Part shown: positions 1-9,495 of the stretch, piece after piece
How the letters are laid out: each line of letters starts with the position of its first letter
Position numbering within the stretch: position 1 is the first letter of the stretch
Source: CAVQBP01 sp963723205
GTDB taxonomy: Bacteria; Bacteroidota; Ignavibacteria; Ignavibacteriales; Ignavibacteriaceae
Length of the DNA: 64,000 nucleotides
Reading direction: 5' to 3'
Assembly (NCBI GenBank): GCA_963723205.1
Contig: CAVRQC010000025.1
Span: 62,001-126,000 of the forward strand
The notes under the pieces: model-generated
Databases searched by the model: none
Seen by the model: the letters and a program-made list of their open reading frames with translations, nothing else
What the model was told of the DNA's origin: nothing
Position numbers and translations under genes: made by a program

Positions 1-351
1 TTTTTTAGAAGCGAATAAGGCAACCTCTACTTTATCGCCGTTAAATGCAGTCCCTAAATTTCTAGCTGCAATAAAGATATCACCAACTTTTCGGTTATCA
101 ACTACAACGAATCCAAATCCCCCATCATTAATTTCCAGTACACCTGTAATTTTATGCATGCTCGGGATAATATTCAGTTTATACTTCTTCCCGCTCTTTG
201 TAATAAATTGTTCCTCATATAATTTGTGAAGAACCGATTTTAATGCACTATACTCATGGCTTGGTTCAAGCTGTAATCTCTGTGAAATTTCTTTAGGTTT
301 AAATCCCCTGCCCGGATGTTTTTTAAAAAATGCAATTACTTTTTTCTTCAT
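1..351 (-). CDS. rnr: Ribonuclease R, N-terminal part (gene runs off the window)
   Basis: This is the first 117 codons of a minus-strand gene whose remainder lies beyond position 1. The start is the ATG at 351 (MKKKVIAFFKKHPGRGF). The N-terminal 65 residues look like the winged-helix domain that precedes RNase R catalytic domains. They are followed by an OB/cold-shock-type segment with GVLEINDGGFGFVV and DIFIAARNLGTAFNGDKVEV, the usual pattern of the RNase II/R N-terminal cold-shock domain (GfGFV, DIFI, GDxV). RNase R is a processive 3'-5' exoribonuclease that degrades structured RNA. The RNB catalytic domain is not in the window, so RNase II-like alternatives cannot be fully excluded, but the helix-turn-helix N-terminus favours RNase R. 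Its start lies 18 bp from the end of the upstream tamB-like gene, so the two may be cotranscribed. Confidence 0.85.
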   Translation of the reverse strand, partial: MKKKVIAFFKKHPGRGFKPKEISQRLQLEPSHEYSALKSVLHKLYEEQFITKSGKKYKLNIIPSMHKITGVLEINDGGFGFVVVDNRKVGDIFIAARNLGTAFNGDKVEVALFASKK

Positions 352-369
352 TTGATCAAAATTAAAAAT

Positions 370-3300
370 TTAAAATTCGAATTTATATTTAAGCCCAAGT
401 TCGTTGATCATTTCATTCTGAAGCCCTGTCTGCCTTAAAGCTTCTTTTCTTTCCAACCTGACTAAAAGACTTTTAAAAATAGGATACTCAATCCTGACAT
501 TTGCCTGGTTTAAATCCTGAAATACATCTGTGGAACCACCAATTGTATACCTAAAATCCTGAACTTTTCCGGTAAGACTAATTCTTGTTTGACCACGGAC
601 CTGCCTGATCTGAACAGTTCTGACATAATCTCCCAAATAAGCATTTAAAAAATTACCCAGTAAAGAACCTGCCAGAGGAAGGGAGGTATTTGCCAAATCT
701 GATGATCCTGAAGTTGTTTTATATTTTGGATTTAAGAATTCACCACGGATAATAAAATATATTGCATCTGATGCATCAAGTCCCGGTGTAGGTTCATTAT
801 TATCTATTGCACTTTGTCCGACGTAAACGGCGATATTATTTTTTTCCTGGATAAAATTCTTATTCAATTCCTTTAACGGACCTTGTATACTTATTTTAAC
901 AGCAACTTTTTCTTCCTGAGATGTTGAATCTGCATAATAACCCGTATATGTAGCTACGATATCCAGATAAGGATTATCCAACTGGTTTTGAAACTTAACC
1001 GAACCTTCTGCTGATAAAGTTTTGAAAAACTGAAGTTTAGAACCTTCAAGAAGATTTAATTCTCCCCTGGCATTTGTTTTACCACCAATTTTTTCATACT
1101 GAAAATTACCGCTTAAATTTGCAGTCAATTTTTGGTCTAATTCTTTTGAGAGGATAAAAATAATTTTTGCTTCTTTTTCAACTTTTACATCAATTGTATA
1201 ATTGAAGTTAAATCCTTCGGAATTTTTATTTGTTTTATTGTTTTGTTCCTGGGAAATCTTAACAAGATTTTCAAAATCAATATTTTTCCCGTTGTTGTCT
1301 GCTCCGTTCTGTGCATATCTATAAATGTAGTCCTGTAAATTATTCTGATAACCACCCTGAGCCTGGGGAAAAATAAGGTCAGCACGGGTAATATTAATAG
1401 GAGCTCTAATGAAAGCTCCATTCTTATCCATTGTAAATTCAATATTACCATTAGAAGCAATAACAAGATCACCATAAATAGTAGGGCTTGCGCTTTTAGA
1501 TGCCGAGCTCAGAACTTTTAAACTGCCATTAATATTAAATTGAGAAGACACAATATCCAGATTATCAAGAATTGCTTTACCGCTTCCGATCATTTTTCCA
1601 CCGAATTCAGTGTTTTTACTGTTTTCAATTAACAAGCTGTCTAACGTAAGTTCATTTTTATTAACATTTATTTTTATTCCTGCATTGTATTCTAAGTTAT
1701 TTGCATCAGCAATAAAGGCAGCATTTTTTAATATGAGCGAACCTTCAGGATCGATATTATCAAAAGTACCGGTGACCTTTAATTTTCCCACCAGAATTCC
1801 TCTTAATTCTCTTACATTGGGTACAATATTTCCGAAAGGAGCCAGATTGAAATTATCAGCCATTAACCTGAGATTAATCATTCTGCTGTTTTTTACAGTT
1901 CCTTCTGAACTTGTATTACTTTTAATTCCCAAGTCCAAGGGTACTGAACCGGTAATCAAAAGCTGCGGCCTATTATTATTTTCCAGGGAATTTATAAACT
2001 TCACATCAACCAAGAGACTTTTATCTTTATAATTAAAATTACCTTTTAAAGAACCCAGGTTTTTATTTTTGTAAGTAACACTGTCAATAGCAGCATTAAC
2101 ATTTAACAACGGTTTTTCCAAATCGCCTTTTAAATCTGCATTCAGATTGATACTGCCGAGTAAAGTATTTCCTGGATTGAGTTCAAGTAAATTTTTGCTT
2201 AAATCTCTACCTCTGAAGTTTTTTACCTGAATCTTTAACTTTTGATTACCGGTTTGCGACAAGGTTCCATTTATGGAGATCTCACCCGTTCCATTTTCGC
2301 GTTCCAGAACAAGGTTTTTTACTTCGAGAGTATCACCTGCATATGCAAGGTTTATTATTTCTTTATTCAAGAGACTAAAATTATTATACCTAAAACCTAA
2401 GGTATCGAGGGAGAGGTTCATTTTATTTCCATTAAAATCCAAATCACCCGAAATTTTTGCTGCAGTATTATCTTCTAAATTAGCAGATAAATATAATTTG
2501 GTATTATTCCCTGATAAATCAAGATTAAACAACAGATTTTTTATATCCTTGCCGGTAAAAATTCTGTCTGTTTTAAGATTTAAATTTGCATAGACGTCAT
2601 AGAGTGAACTAGCATTAAAAGCATTTTTCAGGTTGAAATTCAAATTAAGGTGAGACAAGAAAAATACTTCCTGTTTACCCCAAAATTTAACATAATTCAG
2701 CCTGGATTTTAAAGAGAGCTGCACGCTGTCCTTGTTATTTTTAATTTCACCACTAAGCTCTCCATCAACTTCAAGTTGATTACTTCCCATCAATAAGGAA
2801 ATCAATTCAAAATTTTTAAGATCAATTAAGTATTGTATATTTGATGAGGAATCTATTGAAGCAAACAAATTATTATTAACAAATGAGTTCTCGGTTTGAA
2901 CGTCATTTTGTGAAGGAAAAAGTTCATTTATTTTATTCTTAACCGAATAAGATAAAAAACCAGCTTCAGCACTTAACAAATTAACTGCCTGGTTAATAGA
3001 GAAATTGCCATCCAATGTAATATCTGCCAAATCGGAAATAATATTAATGATTCTCTGACCATTGTCATTACTTCTTAAATCTACTATTGCCCTTGTACTA
3101 TCAATATGAATATTATTTACATTGGAATTATAAAGCTTAATATTGAGAAACAGGTTCAGCTTATTCAGGTCAAAGTTACTGCCTTCTGCATTTATACTGA
3201 AATTAAGATTTGTATTAAAAGATGTATCCAAGGATATTTTTGCTACGTTGAAATCTTTTACACTTCCTTTAAATTTATACGAAGGATTATTATCAGTAAA

Positions 3301-4848
3301 ATCAAAATTACCGGTCATTGTTGTATTCATAGTATCTGATGTAGCGAGGAGCCGGTATTTAATATCTTTTGATTTTGCAGATACTTTTAATCTCAAAGTA
3401 TCCAGAATGTTTCCATTGAAAGTGGAACCATCTGCCACATAATTAACATTCGCACTTAGATCCTCTGGGGAAACACCTTTCCCTTTTACTCTTCCATGTG
3501 AATTCAATTTAGTGTTAATACCTGTAAAAGGTGATGCATTAAAGTTGATAGTTCTGAAGCTTACATCATACTGCATTATTGGATTTGAGAGATTTAAACC
3601 GGCATTAACTGAAATGTCTCCCTTTTCAGTTTTCAGATAAACAGTTGAATTGAAGTCAAGCGGTTTACCGTTATAAATCAGGGTATCAAACTTTAATAAT
3701 CCAAGTTCAGGAAAAACCGGAACTTTTACTGACGGCAACAATTTATTAACATCATTTTGGTTCACATAAGAATTGTAGAACGATGTTCTTATATATAAGT
3801 CTACAGGATGATCTATATTTCTTATATCACCTTTAGCTATTAACAGGGTACTGTCATATTTAATTTCTAATTCATCGATATTGAGTTTATGCAAACTCCC
3901 CGAAGTTTTTATATTTGCACCAACACTTCCTTTAAGTATATTTGTTGAAGGGACAAACGTTGTGAGATCAGCAAAATTAACTGAGTCAGCATCTAATTTT
4001 AAATTTATATCCGCAGTATTAAAATCAGATGTAGAATCAAACGGAGAAAATTTATCTATACTGGAATTAATTACAAACCTGGATCTGCCTGTTACTACTT
4101 TAAAATCATCTACTTTTATGCCTTCCTCATTAACAGAAAAATTTCCGGACAGATTATTAACAAAGAAGTTTTTAATATTGGTTAATGTATTCAGATTACT
4201 AATTCCGATTTCGAAATTGTTTTTAGTAATATCTGCAAAAGCGCTTAAGGTAAGATTAATATTCTGGAGTCTAAAATCCTCCATATTCAGACTGTCGTAT
4301 ATTTGTTTACTTCCGCCTTTCTCATAATTCTGCATTGCAAAGTTCACATTATTCAATTGCAATTTTGCTACTTGTATAGTGAAAGGGAAAGTTGATTTTG
4401 TAGTATCTGTCTGCTGGGAAGGAGGAAATAGCCTGGAAATATTTAATTCACCCGATTTATCTTTTATTAATGAGACATTTGCATTCCTTATTTCAAATTC
4501 CCTTACATATATTTTTTTAAGTAGAAGATGGAGCGGGCTTGTTTTAATTGAAATTGTACCTGCATTAAGCAGTGTATCCTTTCCCATATTTAACATTGTA
4601 TTTTTTAAGATCAGAGAAGTAAATATTGTACCTTCAATTTCACCAATATGCAAATTACCATTTATAGTGGAATCCGCCTGAGCTATTACAAGATCTCTCA
4701 AATAATTTCTGAAAGTTGATGTCTGGCTGAAACCGAAAGCAATAACCAAAAGAATAAATACAGCTATGCCTGTATATAAAAATACATTAACTATTCTTTG
4801 AAGAAGAGTTCGTTTCTTTTTTATTTTTTTCTTCGTTTGGTTTTCCAC
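370..4848 (-). CDS. tamB: TamB-like translocation/assembly module protein (DUF490 family)
   Basis: This is a very large (1492 aa) envelope protein. One N-terminal signal-anchor helix (about residues 18-40, after a Lys-rich start) is followed by a long, repetitive beta-rich region of AsmA/TamB type, with many short strands such as GNLHIGEIEG and GDLDFNGNKMNLSLD. The conserved C-terminal TamB block is recognisable by IRGEF, GSLLGNFL and RIEYPIFKSLLVRLERKE. TamB-family proteins span the periplasm from the inner membrane and take part in outer-membrane protein insertion and/or lipid transport. The usual partner is TamA or another Omp85 protein, and none is adjacent here. The length is somewhat above E. 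coli TamB (about 1260 aa), which is normal for Bacteroidota/Ignavibacteria. The reading frame is intact. Confidence 0.88.
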   Translation of the reverse strand: MENQTKKKIKKKRTLLQRIVNVFLYTGIAVFILLVIAFGFSQTSTFRNYLRDLVIAQADSTINGNLHIGEIEGTIFTSLILKNTMLNMGKDTLLNAGTISIKTSPLHLLLKKIYVREFEIRNANVSLIKDKSGELNISRLFPPSQQTDTTKSTFPFTIQVAKLQLNNVNFAMQNYEKGGSKQIYDSLNMEDFRLQNINLTLSAFADITKNNFEIGISNLNTLTNIKNFFVNNLSGNFSVNEEGIKVDDFKVVTGRSRFVINSSIDKFSPFDSTSDFNTADINLKLDADSVNFADLTTFVPSTNILKGSVGANIKTSGSLHKLNIDELEIKYDSTLLIAKGDIRNIDHPVDLYIRTSFYNSYVNQNDVNKLLPSVKVPVFPELGLLKFDTLIYNGKPLDFNSTVYLKTEKGDISVNAGLNLSNPIMQYDVSFRTINFNASPFTGINTKLNSHGRVKGKGVSPEDLSANVNYVADGSTFNGNILDTLRLKVSAKSKDIKYRLLATSDTMNTTMTGNFDFTDNNPSYKFKGSVKDFNVAKISLDTSFNTNLNFSINAEGSNFDLNKLNLFLNIKLYNSNVNNIHIDSTRAIVDLRSNDNGQRIINIISDLADITLDGNFSINQAVNLLSAEAGFLSYSVKNKINELFPSQNDVQTENSFVNNNLFASIDSSSNIQYLIDLKNFELISLLMGSNQLEVDGELSGEIKNNKDSVQLSLKSRLNYVKFWGKQEVFFLSHLNLNFNLKNAFNASSLYDVYANLNLKTDRIFTGKDIKNLLFNLDLSGNNTKLYLSANLEDNTAAKISGDLDFNGNKMNLSLDTLGFRYNNFSLLNKEIINLAYAGDTLEVKNLVLERENGTGEISINGTLSQTGNQKLKIQVKNFRGRDLSKNLLELNPGNTLLGSINLNADLKGDLEKPLLNVNAAIDSVTYKNKNLGSLKGNFNYKDKSLLVDVKFINSLENNNRPQLLITGSVPLDLGIKSNTSSEGTVKNSRMINLRLMADNFNLAPFGNIVPNVRELRGILVGKLKVTGTFDNIDPEGSLILKNAAFIADANNLEYNAGIKINVNKNELTLDSLLIENSKNTEFGGKMIGSGKAILDNLDIVSSQFNINGSLKVLSSASKSASPTIYGDLVIASNGNIEFTMDKNGAFIRAPINITRADLIFPQAQGGYQNNLQDYIYRYAQNGADNNGKNIDFENLVKISQEQNNKTNKNSEGFNFNYTIDVKVEKEAKIIFILSKELDQKLTANLSGNFQYEKIGGKTNARGELNLLEGSKLQFFKTLSAEGSVKFQNQLDNPYLDIVATYTGYYADSTSQEEKVAVKISIQGPLKELNKNFIQEKNNIAVYVGQSAIDNNEPTPGLDASDAIYFIIRGEFLNPKYKTTSGSSDLANTSLPLAGSLLGNFLNAYLGDYVRTVQIRQVRGQTRISLTGKVQDFRYTIGGSTDVFQDLNQANVRIEYPIFKSLLVRLERKEALRQTGLQNEMINELGLKYKFEF

Positions 4849-4927
4849 TTTTAAATTTTAATTTCTATATAATCATTACCAAAAATAATCCAGGCAATAA
4901 AGGGAAAAATTAATTACGGAATAAAAA

Positions 4928-5407
4928 TTAGTTGTTATATCTAGCTAGAATTATTTTTATTATTTGAGAAGTAGATTGGTTATTTATAAATTCAATGGTT
5001 TGGACAGCGCCGCCATTCTTTTCAACAATATCTTTACCTACAATTTTATCGAGCGCCCAATCTGCTCCTTTTACTAAGATATCAGGAATAACATCTTCGA
5101 TTAACATTTGAGGTGTGTCTTCATCAAAAAGCGTTACATAATCCACCGGTTTTAAACTTGATATAATAAATGCTCTTTCTTTTTCATTAATAATCGGTCT
5201 CTTTTCTCCTTTAATTCTATGTACTGAACTATCACTGTTAACACCTACAATAAGTATATCACCAAGAGATTTGGCTTTTGTTAGATAATCAACATGACCT
5301 GTATGCAGGATATCAAAAACACCGTTTGTAAAAACGATCTTTTTATTTTCTTCTTTCAATTTTTTCCTGAGTAAAATAATTTCTTCCCTTGTTTTGATTC
5401 CGTTCAT
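4928..5407 (-). CDS. rfaE2: D-glycero-beta-D-manno-heptose 1-phosphate adenylyltransferase (HldE domain 2 / RfaE2)
   Basis: The 159-residue protein has the nucleotidyltransferase signature FTNGVFDILHTGH (HTGH at residues 35-38) and a later KGADWALDKIVG, typical of RfaE domain II. It transfers AMP from ATP to heptose 1-phosphate, making ADP-heptose for the LPS inner core, in the cytoplasm. In E. coli this domain is fused to the kinase in HldE. Here it is a separate gene 25 bp downstream of the kinase gene, so the pair forms a two-gene unit. The length equals a single HldE C-terminal domain. Confidence 0.93.
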   Translation of the reverse strand: MNGIKTREEIILLRKKLKEENKKIVFTNGVFDILHTGHVDYLTKAKSLGDILIVGVNSDSSVHRIKGEKRPIINEKERAFIISSLKPVDYVTLFDEDTPQMLIEDVIPDILVKGADWALDKIVGKDIVEKNGGAVQTIEFINNQSTSQIIKIILARYNN

Positions 5408-5432
5408 TCCGATTTCCTTAATCTATTTATTT

Positions 5433-6437
5433 CTAAGAATCCTTCTCTCGTTCTGAAATTACAGTATCAAACAATTTATCTATTTCTATCGGGATAATGC
5501 CTACCTCTTCACAAACTATACCACCAGCATAATTGGCAAGGAATGAAGCTTCATAAATATCGGCACCTGAAGCCAAAGCCATTGTAAGAGTAGATATAAC
5601 AGTGTCACCGGCACCGGAAACATCTGCAACTTTTCTTGCTTTAGTCGGCATACGTTTTAAATTTTTATTTTTTTCATAAACTGCAATCCCCCCCTCACCT
5701 AATGTTAGTAAAACATACTTCGCATTGAGATTTTCTAATATTTTGTCAGCAGCTTTAATTATATCATCATCATTTTTAATCTTCATCCCGAGTATATCTT
5801 CGGCTTCTTTACGATTGGGTTTGAATACCGTTACATTCTTATAATTAAAAAAATTATTAAACTTTGGATCAACTGTAATTAACAGATTATTTTTATTTGC
5901 TAATGAAATAATTTCCTCAATCAAAAAAGGAGAAAGCACACCTTTATTATAATCCTGCAAAATCAAACCGTTAAATGACTTTATATTTTTCTTAAAATAA
6001 TTAAGAAGTTTCTCCTGAATATTTTGATTCAAATATTCTTTGTTTTCTTTATCAATTCTAACAACATGCTGATCATGAGCAATTACTCTTGTTTTTGATG
6101 TTGTATGTCTGTTTTCATCTACAATTAAACCATCAGCTTCAATATTGTTGTCGCTTAACAACGAAGCAAATATAGTTCCGTCGTTATCGTATCCAATTAC
6201 ACCAATTGGAACCGGAACTCCGCCAAGCTTTAGTATATTTAATGCCACATTTGCTGCCCCGCCAAAGCGGTAGAATTCATCACCAACTTCAACGACCGGA
6301 ACAGGAGCTTCGGGTGAAATTCTTCTAACCTCACCCCAGAAATAGCAATCAAGCATCATATCTCCGATAACAGCAACTTTTAAACCATTAAAATTCTTTT
6401 TTAACTCCACAAGTCTTTTAATGGAAAGATTTACCAT
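5433..6437 (-). CDS. rfaE1: D-glycero-beta-D-manno-heptose-7-phosphate kinase (HldE domain 1 / RfaE1)
   Basis: This is a PfkB-family sugar kinase of about 334 residues. Early residues VIGDMMLDCYFWG and RISPEAPVPVVEV are diagnostic of the heptose kinase domain of HldE, and the C-terminal ADVSGAGDTVIST is the PfkB anion-hole/catalytic Asp motif. It phosphorylates D-manno-heptose 7-phosphate at C1. The frame stays open to an ATG at 6509, but I prefer the ATG at 6437 (MVNLSIKRLVEL). It has AAAGGG about 8 bases upstream and matches where the family begins, while the extra 24 residues are a nondescript hydrophobic stretch. It lies just upstream of the adenylyltransferase gene. Confidence 0.92.
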   Translation of the reverse strand: MVNLSIKRLVELKKNFNGLKVAVIGDMMLDCYFWGEVRRISPEAPVPVVEVGDEFYRFGGAANVALNILKLGGVPVPIGVIGYDNDGTIFASLLSDNNIEADGLIVDENRHTTSKTRVIAHDQHVVRIDKENKEYLNQNIQEKLLNYFKKNIKSFNGLILQDYNKGVLSPFLIEEIISLANKNNLLITVDPKFNNFFNYKNVTVFKPNRKEAEDILGMKIKNDDDIIKAADKILENLNAKYVLLTLGEGGIAVYEKNKNLKRMPTKARKVADVSGAGDTVISTLTMALASGADIYEASFLANYAGGIVCEEVGIIPIEIDKLFDTVISEREKDS

Positions 6438-6560
6438 AGCGAACCCTTTATTTTTTAATATTAGTAAAGATAGTGATAATTTAAATTTTATTGAAAATAA
6501 AAGGTTCACACGAGAAATGTTAATTGGGAAGTAAAAAATGAGATATTCAATAATTTAAAA

Positions 6561-8099
6561 TTACTTATGAACTGAAATTCGTAAACCTTTTGGAACAATA
6601 ACCTTTTCTAGTAAATCAAAAAAAACCTGAACTAAAAGTGCAAGAAGTGCTGCCGGTATTGCACCTTCAAGAATTAGGGAAACATCATCCAGTCTTATCC
6701 CTGTTAAAATTGGTTGCCCGTAACCTCCTGCACCAATTAATGCTCCTAGTGTCGCTGTTCCGACATTTATAACCGCTGAGGTTTTAATTCCCGCTAATAT
6801 GGACCTGGATGCAAGCGGAAGTTCAATAAATCTGAGCCTGGCAAATGAGGATAATCCCAAAGCTTCTGCAGATTCTTTTATCTGCATCGGAATATCCACT
6901 AAACCCGAATATGTATTTCTGACAATTGGAAGTAAACTGTAAAGAAACAATGCAACTATTGCAGGCCAGGAACCTATTCCGAGTAAAGGTATCATGAAAA
7001 CCAGGAGAGCTAAGGAAGGTATTGTTTGGATAACTCCGGTAATTCCAAGAATTATGTTCGCAAATCTTTGATTTTTAAATGCCGTTATTCCAAGAGGTAT
7101 TGAGACAATAATTGCAGCGAACAACGAAATTAATACCAGGAAAAGATGTTCTTTTGTGTATGTCCATATACGATCAATGAATGAATTAACTTTGTATTTT
7201 GTTTCAATAGAAAACCTATTTTTAATGAATTCAGATGCAACTGTTTTTTCAGGTATTTTATTTATTTTAACTTCAGCATTCATCTTAATCATTGTTGAGT
7301 CGGGAATATTTTCCTCCAGGCGGAGTATGGATTTTAAAGAAGATGGAACTTTTGATTTAAGCTCCGAACGATATATAAATACTGCTTTGTATTCCGGAAA
7401 ATAATTCAGATCATCTGTTAAAACCTGAAGGTCATAATATTTAATATCTGCGTCAGTAGAATAAAAGTCTATAACATCGATTGAACCGCTTTCCAGTCCC
7501 CTGTATGCCAGGTCATGATCAAGTCCTGTTACATTCTTTTGAGGCAATTTATATTTATTTCTTAAACCCGGCCAGCCATCTTTTCTATCCATAAATTCAT
7601 TACTGAAGCCAAAACGCAAACTGGGATGGTTTTTTAAATCTGATATGGTTTTGATATGTAATTTATTAGCCAGATTCTTTTTCATTCCTATTGCATAAGT
7701 ATCGTTGAATCCAAGCGATTTGCTTATGCTAATATTCATTTTATTTAAAATTCTTTTCATAGCGGAATCATCAGAAACATTGTAACCCGCAAGGATTTCT
7801 TCTTTTATTGTCCCTGTATATTCTGGATAAATATCAATATCACCTTTAAGCAAAGCATTCCATAATATCCTGGTTCCTCCAATTTCTTTCAAGTATTCTA
7901 CATTTGAATTTTTCAGGCGTGCCAGCTGGGCAGCAATTTCCCCGAGTATAACATTCTCGGTAAATTTTTTAGAACCGATCTTTAAAGTGTAATTTGCTTT
8001 CTTTATCTGCGGAAACAGAGGGATATTTATTATTATTAAAAAGATTAATAACTTATTAAATATTCTGCAGCCGAAATCTTTCAATAATAATAATTTCAA
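6561..8099 (-). CDS. Osmoprotectant (glycine betaine/choline) ABC transporter, fused substrate-binding and permease protein
   Basis: The protein has 512 residues. After an N-terminal hydrophobic signal/anchor (about residues 16-32), a periplasmic type substrate-binding domain (about 35-295) shows the OpuAC/ProX-like pattern IGSKKFTENVILGEI, YPEYTGT and LDHDLAYRGLESG. From about residue 310 comes an integral membrane ABC permease domain with the EAA-type loop region ESAEALGLSSFARLRFIELP and TLGALIGAGGYGQPI. This is the quaternary amine transporter (QAT) fold with binding domain first and permease second. No ATPase gene is adjacent. A matching OpuCA-type ATPase is encoded at 51593-52329, apparently frameshifted. 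The role in uptake of betaine, choline or carnitine is inferred from the family; the ligand cannot be told from sequence. Confidence 0.87.
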   Translation of the reverse strand: MKLLLLKDFGCRIFNKLLIFLIIINIPLFPQIKKANYTLKIGSKKFTENVILGEIAAQLARLKNSNVEYLKEIGGTRILWNALLKGDIDIYPEYTGTIKEEILAGYNVSDDSAMKRILNKMNISISKSLGFNDTYAIGMKKNLANKLHIKTISDLKNHPSLRFGFSNEFMDRKDGWPGLRNKYKLPQKNVTGLDHDLAYRGLESGSIDVIDFYSTDADIKYYDLQVLTDDLNYFPEYKAVFIYRSELKSKVPSSLKSILRLEENIPDSTMIKMNAEVKINKIPEKTVASEFIKNRFSIETKYKVNSFIDRIWTYTKEHLFLVLISLFAAIIVSIPLGITAFKNQRFANIILGITGVIQTIPSLALLVFMIPLLGIGSWPAIVALFLYSLLPIVRNTYSGLVDIPMQIKESAEALGLSSFARLRFIELPLASRSILAGIKTSAVINVGTATLGALIGAGGYGQPILTGIRLDDVSLILEGAIPAALLALLVQVFFDLLEKVIVPKGLRISVHK

Positions 8100-8177
8100 T
8101 TTACAATCAGGATTAAAATAAATATTAGAAGTATTTATTTGTTTAATCTAAAACAAATAGAATATGAATTATCAAAT

Positions 8178-8978
8178 TTACTTTGAAAAACGCAAAGCAT
8201 TCATAAATTTTACCGGGGGATCAAAATCATCTTCAATTTTATCTCCTTTATAGTAAACATTTTCCAGGAATAAACCGGATGGAGGAGCAGTATACTTTGC
8301 AGCTTCTTTTGTTTTTGTAATTAAATAGTTTTTCAAATCAGCAGTTGTCATTTCCCCTCTTCCAATTTCAACTAAAACACCAACTATCCTTCTTACCATC
8401 TTCCATAAAAAATGCGAGCCGGTAATTCTTATTAATATTAAATCACCTTCATCTTTTAACTGGACATTATCAATCAGTACCTTGGTTGATTTTCCTTCAT
8501 TATCTTTTTCAGCAAATGAGAAGAAATCATGCATCCCGATAAATTCCTGAGCTGCCGATTTCATTTCATTAAAATTAAGATCATCCTTTATCCACCAAAC
8601 AAAATTTTTTCCGAAGGCAGTTCTTCTTTTGGATATCTGATAAATATAACTTCGTGATACAGCATTATGACGGGCATGAAAATTTTTATTTATTTTTTCT
8701 ATTTCCAAAATATTAATATCGGATGGGAGTTTATCATTTATCTTTAATTTAATTATTTCGGGTGCAAGCATTGTACCTGCATCAAGATGTGCAACCTGGC
8801 AAAGTGCATGAACACCGCTGTCTGTTCTGCCTGAACCCTGCAAGTCTATTTTGGAACCATTAAATATATCATGAGAAATATTAATTAAAATTCCCTGTAT
8901 GGTTTTAGCATTCTTCTGTTTCTGCCAGCCACTGTAACGTGTTCCTTCGTATTCAATATATAATTTAAAACGGGACAT
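8178..8978 (-). CDS. truA: tRNA pseudouridine(38-40) synthase
   Basis: This 266-residue protein of the TruA family has the catalytic block QGSGRTDSGVHA, with Asp53 as the nucleophile that is invariant in pseudouridine synthases. Other matches are the N-terminal LYIEYEGTRYSGWQKQ and FLWKMVRRIVGVLVEIGRG in the second half. It isomerises uridines 38-40 in the anticodon arm of several tRNAs. The length is that of a complete enzyme. It is followed downstream by the osmoprotectant transporter gene with a 78-bp gap. No special regulation is visible. Confidence 0.95.
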   Translation of the reverse strand: MSRFKLYIEYEGTRYSGWQKQKNAKTIQGILINISHDIFNGSKIDLQGSGRTDSGVHALCQVAHLDAGTMLAPEIIKLKINDKLPSDINILEIEKINKNFHARHNAVSRSYIYQISKRRTAFGKNFVWWIKDDLNFNEMKSAAQEFIGMHDFFSFAEKDNEGKSTKVLIDNVQLKDEGDLILIRITGSHFLWKMVRRIVGVLVEIGRGEMTTADLKNYLITKTKEAAKYTAPPSGLFLENVYYKGDKIEDDFDPPVKFMNALRFSK

Positions 8979-9054
8979 ATGAATTCAATTTATGAGGAAT
9001 TTTAATTGTGAAGAAAATAATAAGCTAACAATACAAAACGAATTAGAATTATTG

Positions 9055-9495
9055 TTATATAATCTTTGAATCAACCTTTGGTGCGATCATCATGCTTTCT
9101 TCGGCATAATCATCGTGAGTTTCATATACTCTTACTTTTATCTGTTTGATATTATCAGGAAAATCTATTTTACTTATCTCTCTCAAAAAATATTTACAGA
9201 TATTTTCTACAGTAGATTGAAAATCTACAACAACTTTTTTTGATTTCATCTTATCAAGAAATTCTATTATTTCTTTATCTTTTTTATATACAAGGAATGC
9301 ATGATCGAGTTTTTCAATTAGAGGCTTTACAATTTTCTTTAGATCATAATAGTCCATTACCATACCATTAGACTGAACTTCTCCTTCCAGTTCAATTAAC
9401 ATTTTATATGAATGACCATGAATATTTCTGCATTTATCAAAATGTTCGGGAAGCCTGTGTCCCATTTCCCATCTGAATTCTTTTGCTATTCTCAC
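9055..9495 (-). CDS. queD: 6-carboxy-5,6,7,8-tetrahydropterin synthase
   Basis: A 146-residue PTPS/QueD-family enzyme. It has His13 in MGHRLPEHF, Cys22 in KCRNIHGHS (the catalytic Cys of the QueD group) and the zinc-binding pair His26/His28. It converts dihydroneopterin triphosphate to 6-carboxytetrahydropterin, the first committed step to preQ0/queuosine. The start is a GTG at 9495 that directly abuts the TAA of queE. An AAAGGAG Shine-Dalgarno lies inside the last codons of queE, so translation is likely coupled. queC and queF are not in the window. Confidence 0.93.
   Translation of the reverse strand: MRIAKEFRWEMGHRLPEHFDKCRNIHGHSYKMLIELEGEVQSNGMVMDYYDLKKIVKPLIEKLDHAFLVYKKDKEIIEFLDKMKSKKVVVDFQSTVENICKYFLREISKIDFPDNIKQIKVRVYETHDDYAEESMMIAPKVDSKII

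Noticed and set aside
1185..4681. Several long ORFs inside the tamB-like gene on either strand
   Set aside because: They overlap a clear 1492-residue TamB frame, have odd composition and no domains; they are shadows of biased codon use.
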